From NCBI RefSeq assembly GCF_014839805.1, contig NC_051137.1, forward strand, positions 8,483,170 to 8,547,169: a stretch of 64,000 bases of DNA, given 5' to 3'. The stretch comes from Manduca sexta. Lineage: Eukaryota; Arthropoda; Insecta; Lepidoptera; Sphingidae. The notes under the pieces were generated by a model. That model was not told the DNA's origin. It did not search any database and saw nothing but the letters and a program-made list of their open reading frames with translations. Each line of letters begins with the position of its first letter. The first letter of the stretch is position 1. Shown here one piece after another: positions 39,901-48,900 of the stretch. The position numbers and the translations under genes are program-made.

Positions 39901-42900
39901 TCTCAGTAATTCGCCGAGATACAGCAATCGGTGTAAAATTTGTGTGATTATTGTACTTACCTGCCTGTTATTATTATTATATGAAATATTTAATTACTTT
40001 GCAAAGTTACGTTGCATAGAACCCACGAGTGTTTTAGTGTTTCGGCAACTACGTGAAAGCAAAAAAAATGGTAGCAATTTTTGGTTTAAGTTTAAGTTTT
40101 TAAGTTTGACTTGTTTGACTTCTTTAATTAGATAAATAACATTACATAACAATTAGTACAGACAACGCATTAACATACGATTATATTGTAAACACAGATT
40201 TCTGTTTAATCTTTAGTGCATTACGTAACTTTAAGCGTTAATAACAACTCAGTCTTAAGGCGCACTCATGAGTGTATGTTAATTTGTAGCAAATTCACCG
40301 AGAAGACGGTTTATTATTTGTCTAAACGCACTTACCTCGGCACTAGATATATGGATAAGTTTTGGAAGACGCAGAACACTCCCACACACAAGTCAGCCAC
40401 AGCAAGATTCGCCAAAAAGAAGTTGGTGATAGAACGCAATCGTCTCGATAAAGTAACCACAAAGTATCACGAGTAAGTTGCCTGGAAAATAATAAAATTG
40501 TTATTATACGGGAACCTTTTCTATAAAACATAATCTTACGCCGGCTTCATCGATAAACAAAAGAGTTTGATTACAAAACAAATACTATTATCATCGAGAT
40601 GGTACGTGATGTCTAGTTTTCCGCCAACAGAATATAAATTATAATGCTAAAAGCTTTTTACCTATTATATTGTTCCCAAATCGTTTTAAAACTTATCATT
40701 TGATAGGTATGATTTATGAAATTATACCCATTTTTGTCTGAATATATGTGTTTTGAGTAAAAATTCTTATTTAATCAGAATAAATGTGCTTTTAAATATA
40801 TATTTGTAATACTTGCACAGGTTTATGAGTACCATAAATATTAGACATTAGAGAATCAATGCCTAACTAAATTATGGTACTATTGCGCTGCGTCTGTCGT
40901 TATATTAGTAAGCATCATTTTCCTTTACGTTTAGGTAGTCACTACAAAATAACATGGTAGCATTTTATATAAATATAAAACAGACAATTTTCTCGCCCAT
41001 TAAGTATAAATACCAAAATATGCATTGTAACGTGTTATTTGACCTACAGTGGTAATTTTAATTAGATAAATTATAAACATATCATGGATTAATTCCTCCT
41101 TGGTGTATCGGGCGATTTGGCAATTGTGAAATGAGACACGGAAGGTTCGATACACGCCCTCAGAAATAGTTTACGAAATCTTCGAATATTTGATTCAGGT
41201 ATGAGAATCGAAGTTCCACATAGTTGTTGATAATCATGTGAAACCTTAACCCTTGTTTCTTAATGTAGGATCAAGATTGAGTATGTGACCGCTTGATGTA
41301 TTTTGTTATTTAAATGGATCGGGGTACAATATTAGAACATAGAACATAGATTACAAATAAACCTCTGTATTTTTTAACTTTCGCAATTGTTATACATTTT
41401 CTCCAAATCATAAAATATTGAGATACAACTTTTTAATCTAGTTTATTTCGGACCAATGAACATCGTTGCTGGTTGAAAACATAATTTAGCCTCAAACAAT
41501 AAATTGGATTTCTAGCAATAATAGATGTTACATGCAATGACTCAAACATGTGTGTAGAACTAATTCACAACAAAATGGATTCCATTGTCCGATTCAAATT
41601 AGCGTTCTCATTTCATAAACTATGGTTTACGTAACATTTTATAACATAACTCAACTTATATCACTTACGATGTTCAAATCGTCTATGATACTTGAGTGTC
41701 GCCAAAAACTCGCCACTGAACCGGAATATCGAATAATCTATTATTATCGATTAATCTATTTTCCGTCAAATGTATTTTGCACCTTTTCACCTAGGTATTT
41801 GATAGAAATTCGTTAAATTCTATAATATATTGAAAGACACAAAAATTAGACACATGGCAAGCATGTTCATTCTTTTAAAATTAGGCATTTTTTTTTATCT
41901 GTCAATGTCACCGAACGCAGTAGAGATATTGACATAAGTACATACAACATCTGAAAATGTCGAACATGCCACTAAAAATATTTTATAGCCAGGCTTTGTT
42001 CAGAACAACCGTACACGGCTTAAAAACTCCGGAGGATAAAAGGGTTTATAAACTTTTCGTCACTAAGCTATCCTTTAGACGCTTAACACATTCGCGGTCC
42101 TCATTAAGTGCTTATTACCTTGCTTGGGGCGGAGTTTTGTTAATGAACTCTTTACAAAAGTTTGCAATTATAGAAGTGTTTAAACTGCTGTGTTTGTCTG
42201 GTGTGGTAACCATTTTCAAAAGGGACGCAAATACTCAGTATATAATTTCCTATTAATGTATGTAGATTCAACGTACAGTGAACCAAATAAGTACCTGAAC
42301 GATTCAAAAATTCAAATCGACTGTACGCGTTAAGTTAAATTGAAATATTTCTATAAAAAGGTTCAATAGTTTCTTTAATTAGAAACGTGCTTCATAACCG
42401 CCTATACATTCCTTGTACTCACCCTTAAGGATTAGTATATTAAACACCTACTCCAATAAAACCATCGCTGTGTCTCAAATGTTGAATTTAAATGCTCTCT
42501 AACGTTAGGAAATTTCTAGTTTCCGTTAAATTTATGTGTTTAGCTTTATAACAAACTGATCCTCAAAAGATAAGCATTGATATAAAATCACGTAACTTGG
42601 AAGTCCAATATTTTTTTTTTTGTTTTTTTTTTTTTTATTTTTATTTATTCAGGACCATCTACAGAGATTACAATATAAAAACACATATAGCTTCACATAT
42701 ACATATACACTATTACAATTGCATCTCCTATAACAGATGGACACAACATGACTACAGTTTATATATATTATGGCACTAGGTATCTAAGTGACAATACAAC
42801 TTAAAGATACTAATACTAAAAAAACATGATTAACAACATCTAGAATTTAAATAACATATAACGAAGTAACAGCCATTGACAGTGATGGAACATACTTAAA

Positions 42901-45900
42901 CTAACAAATGAATCGGCCTTTGTTTTATATTAGAAAGTATTTTTGGAGTTGGTATGAATACATATATTATAGTTATACACAATTTAAGTTGTAGAATTAA
43001 CATAAATTATTTTATATATTATTTTATATAATATCATTATTTAGACTATTTTATTAAGGTTTCTACAGAATGTGCGAGTACAATTGGTCAATAGATCTAA
43101 ATCTGATAATTTGCTGGCATATGTATTATATAATGCAGCTATGCGTGAGATAGGAGCATTTCTACCAAGGTTAGTTCTATATTTTTTAATACTGAATAGT
43201 GGGACCGGATGACGTGGGGGTCTACGAGGTACATTGAAGCAAAGTTTATTTAAAATATCTGGATTATCGATGTCATTATGCAAGAATTTATGTAGAAAAT
43301 TTAGAATAGTTTTGCTCGTGGTAGGATATATTTTATGTCCACCCGGATAGTGACTACCGTACATTAGATGTTAAAACCCGCCATTGTGGGCCAAGTAAGT
43401 GTGTCGCGTTCCGGGATCTGCCTGTGTATATCCGCTACCAACAGGCCGGCATAATTATGTCGACTGCCGTGGGCAAACCTCTCTCGTCAGTTGACATTCT
43501 ATTGGAGCCCACTCCACATACCATCCAGTGTAGCGGGGTCACTTAGTCGTGCCCGCAGAAAAAAAAATGTAATGCCATAAAATCTCGTTATAATAGAAAT
43601 AGCGTGGGAGGATTACAAATTCAGCAAAAAGTTACTAGCAACATTAAATGAACGATGTCTAAGTTCGACTCGTAGCTATTTTCATCTTGTTAGTTGTTAA
43701 AAAAGTATATTGAACCGTTACGTGCCAGGAAAACTAATAAAGGTTTTTCAAAAAATTATATTCATCTCAATTCAGTGAAACGTAATGCAAACCTATATAT
43801 ATTTTCACTGTATTTGACAAAGGACATGTTGAAAACACATTTTTCGCAAATAAAATGTATAAATTTCCTACTTAGCCTCCACGAAATAGATAAGTGGTAG
43901 AAAATTCTACGTTTCAATAACACCCTAACCGTGATATTCCATTTCAACTAAAAGCTAGACTATTTTTAAAAGAAATCGTCTTTTATATGACCAATATTAG
44001 CTTATATATGTAATAATGTGAACTATCTAGTTCACATTGATAATATGATGAATTATAATAAATTATCTAGCATATCTATGTTAGATAATTTATTATAGGG
44101 TATTTGTTCAAAATTCCAGTGAAATATGAGTGAAATGATTCATTTTCTTTATAGACTTTAGCGATTAAAACACACCTTAAAACAGTTATATAGGTATTAC
44201 GTAAAGCCGTTCTACTCTATGTCATATCCCGTAATAAGTATCAAAAATATAATAATTTCAAAGAATACTACGACTATAGAAGTAGCCAATACCTCCAAAA
44301 ATTATCCAGACGCCATTTTCGCAGCGAAAGGGATAAAATTATTAATATATTCGTGTGAATTTATTCAGAGAGAGCTACTTAATTCAATAAGCAATAAGAT
44401 CATCGGAGTCTGAAACAAAATTAAGATTTGTACGAATAGCTGTTTCAAATGTGATCTTTTTAAAAGAGACAAGACGCAAACTTGTAAGTATATATAATAA
44501 AATGATACCATGCATTGTGGTGTGTGACAATAGTTTTGTCTTAAAAATAAAGCTATCGTCTTCTCTTAAGAAATGTCTTTAGAAAACCGTAGAAAACGAC
44601 CTTAAAGCTCTCAAATCATACAAACATACTGGGATAATCATACGTTTATTAATCGCGAGCGGACAAAAAGAATAGAGCTATTTGTAAACTCTTCATTTAT
44701 ACAGAGTGGATTTTTGAGATGGGACAGCAACGTTAGCTATCTTAACCGTAGGAGATACAAGAAAATATTCTTGAGATACTGTCCATTATTTTCGAAGACA
44801 TTAAGACCTGTAATTACAGATCTTGAAAAATATATTAAATCATGAGATATTAGGAAATTTAAGCAAATATTTTTTATGCCAATTGAACCTGTTGCTACTA
44901 AGGATCAAGACTTTATGAAACCACCAGAGATTTTAGTACTTATAAGGTCAAAAATTGTAAAAACTTTCTCCAGACATTTTATGTATTTAACATTGTATTC
45001 CGGGTTCGCTAAGTCTACAAAACGAATGGAAACGTATTCAGATAATGAAAATGTCACAGTAACAATTATTGTGTAGGTAACACCATGTATTTCATAGAAT
45101 TTGTATTTGTTTGAATTAACGTTTTGTAGCTGCGCGTATGCGCACGGGCCAGTGCAGCGGTCGTAAGTCGTTCCCCGTCACGCGCCACATGACGCCCATA
45201 AGTAAATTGTATCGCGATCACCCCACATACTTTTAGTGATTGTAATAATGTTACTTTGGTGACCAATATAGATTTATTAATTAACCACTTCTGAACCAAT
45301 TCGCAAACTTTTGAGAGTCAAGTGGAGACATTACAAAGAAAATTCAATATCAGAACTCAATAATGAGAACTCATAATTCCCCACAATCGTGTTTTCCACA
45401 ACTTTCATTTTTTGTACCGACGCGTCGGTCTAAGCTACTTACTGTCTCGACGATAAGTAGGTCAGAATTCATGCGAACTTTTTAACATACCCAACAATTA
45501 AGTTTTGTGCATTTTTCAGTTCCTGAATGAATTCCTACCGATATTTCGTGATTAATCGACCAGGATTACAAAGTTTATTATGTTTAAAATTAGGGTCGCA
45601 TTTACTACTAATTGTACGGAGTGAGGTTTTTGCTATTACGGACCTTACAAGTACTCAATACTCTCATGGTTCTACAGAGTCTTCTAAACCTTATAACAAG
45701 ACCGATTCGCATCAAAAAAGTTTATGTTTAAAACCTTAATTGCTTGCTCACAGTATTTTTTTTCATAATCTGTGAATACAGAATATATATTTTCCAAAGT
45801 AATGGACGGGCTCCTAAGAAAGTGTTTTTATAATTACAGCAATTAAGTTAGCTGCCGCTGTTGTCCCGTCACTATAATTCATTCTGTATCTTACTAAAGG

Positions 45901-48900
45901 TTAAGCTTATTTTATTATAATGTCTCATACATTCTACATTATAAAATCCTGAAGATATTGCTTGTATTTTTTTTAACGCGGTTATCTGGAACAAGTGGTC
46001 CCATTCTGAAAATTCTCAATTAAAAGGAAGCTGCATTATCCCTAACTGCTTTATGCTATTTTTTATCTCGAGAACAGACTTTTCCGGAGGCGGAGTCGCA
46101 AACAAAAAATACTATAGAATTATTTGAAAAATATTACAAAATAATCTCTATTGTTAAAATAAATAAACGATATAGTTTTACTTTCTTTTGTTCGCATAAG
46201 AATTCAATATATCCAATACGTAAACACTTATGTACAATTCAATACAAAATGTCCATTGGAGCGGCTTTGAAGTCTGGTAAGTTTTGGACAAAAGTGTCTC
46301 TCAAGAATAGCTTTACGAAGAATGGTTATAGGTCTGATTCAAATGTCTATAAAGTGTTTTTGTTTAGACTATTTAATATACCCGCTCGTGGATACGTACG
46401 CAATGTATATTGTGCACAATATTTCATGTCCTTTCAATATCCATTAAATTGATTTATTACAATGTTACTTCTTAATCATCAGTGAAAGTAGAAGACGATA
46501 ATTTCAGAGAAGTTATAACGTGTCAGATATCAGATGCTATTACGACCATTTGATATGTTTATTTTATCTGAGATTCATTTAATATTCCCTGTTAACCGTT
46601 GAAATAATATTGAGTAATAAAAATATCGTATTGCCATCGCTAATAAACATTCATAAGTGTAAAAGTGACTGAGCTTCCATCAAATTTCTCTAATACATTA
46701 ACAACTTCATTAAAACCAACGAAAGCTATTCTAATAAAAATATTAGAAACATCTCTTAATATGGAATTCAGTCTCAAAAATCTCATAACAGGGTCAAATC
46801 CGTGACAGTTGACTGGATAGTCATAGATGAGCGCACACATAAAGTTTGAGACCTCGGAATAATATAACTAAAGCTATTTGAGACAATAAATGCCAGATGG
46901 ATCGATATTACGCCACACGCAATACATGAAGATTTTTTGGCATCGTAGGCAGCCATCCGAGAACTGTACACCTATTTTCCCATAAACACGCTCGAAGTAG
47001 GCTTGTGGGAATATTACTTCTACATTCTTTATATAAACTGCTATCTCTAACATCACAAATTGCCAACAATATTCCTTGTTTGTTTTTTGAAAGTAGAGTA
47101 TTTTGCGTTATGTTGAGTTTAGTTAATTTAATAACTTTTACAGAAATTAATAATAGGTATAAGGTAAGCACCATTCAAACAACGAAGCAATAATAATGGC
47201 TGAAAGAGGAAAAAGCAAAACAATGAGCCTTTTTAAATAAAATTTGGTTTGAAAATGTCTTGAACCCTAGGGAATAGGGATCAATACGGGATACTAATTT
47301 TTTTGACCAATATACGTAAGAAGCATGATAGGGAAAGATAATTAAACACTGTGCCAATTTCATGTCAGAAATTTAAATATTTTAATCTCTGGTCTTCTTA
47401 AGATAAATACAACAAATAATTTTAAAACACGTGAAATACGGAATCAAAAAACCTCTAAACCGATTTCTAGGCCATTCAGTTTGGAACTAGTATCTAGATC
47501 CAGATAATGAAAAGTTGATAAACAACTATTGATTAATTAAGAAGAATTTATAAATATAACCAATTCAATACATTCAGCCGTTTTACTCAATCGGCTATTC
47601 CACATACAATTTCAATAAGACTTTAGTAATCAATAATATCAATATAGAGCTCGGGAAATATCTAGAAACATCCTGTTTGAACCGAAACGTTTTGGATCCT
47701 TGGATACCTAGCACTCTATCCCTTTCCGTCTAACCTAGATTCAAACGCGGCCGCTGTCGCGAACAAAACCTCGCACTAAGCGAAAGTGGGCACGATGTTG
47801 GACGTGCATATTCAGTAGTATTTGCTTCGAGGTTTGGCTCGTTTTACATTTCACCCTTTCATTTAATCTTTGGTCAGTGTCACCTACAAATATTTAATTT
47901 GCTTTTTACTTTTACACAGGCTCTATTAGGAATTATTTACTATCTCATTCATACATTTAATTTTTTGGGCGCCATCTTGGAACCGCCAACATGAGTTTTT
48001 ATATCGCCAATAGTTAATAACCCCTGTGGGTGCCTACAATTGTTCGAGTATCACCAAACTATCCCTAATCTACGCCGAATTATAACTTTAAAATTGCTAT
48101 GGCAGCCATCTTGTCCTTCACCGTTTAGTTTTTTATCATCACCGCTAGAATTTGCTTAGGGTTTAGTTTGATATTAGTTAAAACACGAGTCTCCTAACTT
48201 TTACCGTTTAGCCGGACAGTAGAATATCTTCTCCGAATGGTCGTATACAAATCTCTGTTTATTTAATTTTAAATACTTTCATTTGATATCCATATCATAG
48301 GCGCGCACCAAAACTAACTAGTCCATCTTTTTGGGCCGTCCGCCATATTAGATTTGTAATGACGTCGCTTACGTAACCATGCATTGTCATCCAAACTAAA
48401 CGTGTACGCATAGTTTCATCTCAATCAGTTAAGGATAACTGCTTTAAAATTCAGTTGTAAGATTCGACCCTCACATACATATTACATATATACAAACACT
48501 GCAAGTTAAATAAAAGCTTGTAAAATGTAATCAGTGGTTCCACCTTCCTGCTTTATTGGTATTTACGTTTAGTTAATAATGCATAATAAACTTATGACGT
48601 AATTCAGCTCATACACTTTTAAACTAATTATTACGGTACAATATTTGCCTGGTTTATTAATAAAATCCATATGAGAGGTAATTGAGGTAGAAATGCAATA
48701 AAGCCATTGACGCTTTAAAATTAAATTACGGATTTAATCATAAACTCATGTATGTTAAGTACGATCAATATCTTGAATATTTATGATGCATGACATAGGT
48801 AGGTCAAGGCGTTATCCTCGGTCACTTGCACAGGGTTACCATTAGGCAAGAGCTTGAACCTACACGGCGCAATTTATTTTGACTTTTCCCATACATTATG

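Noticed and set aside
41957..42256. 99-codon frame in intron 1
   Set aside because: No recognisable domain or splice context; likely chance.
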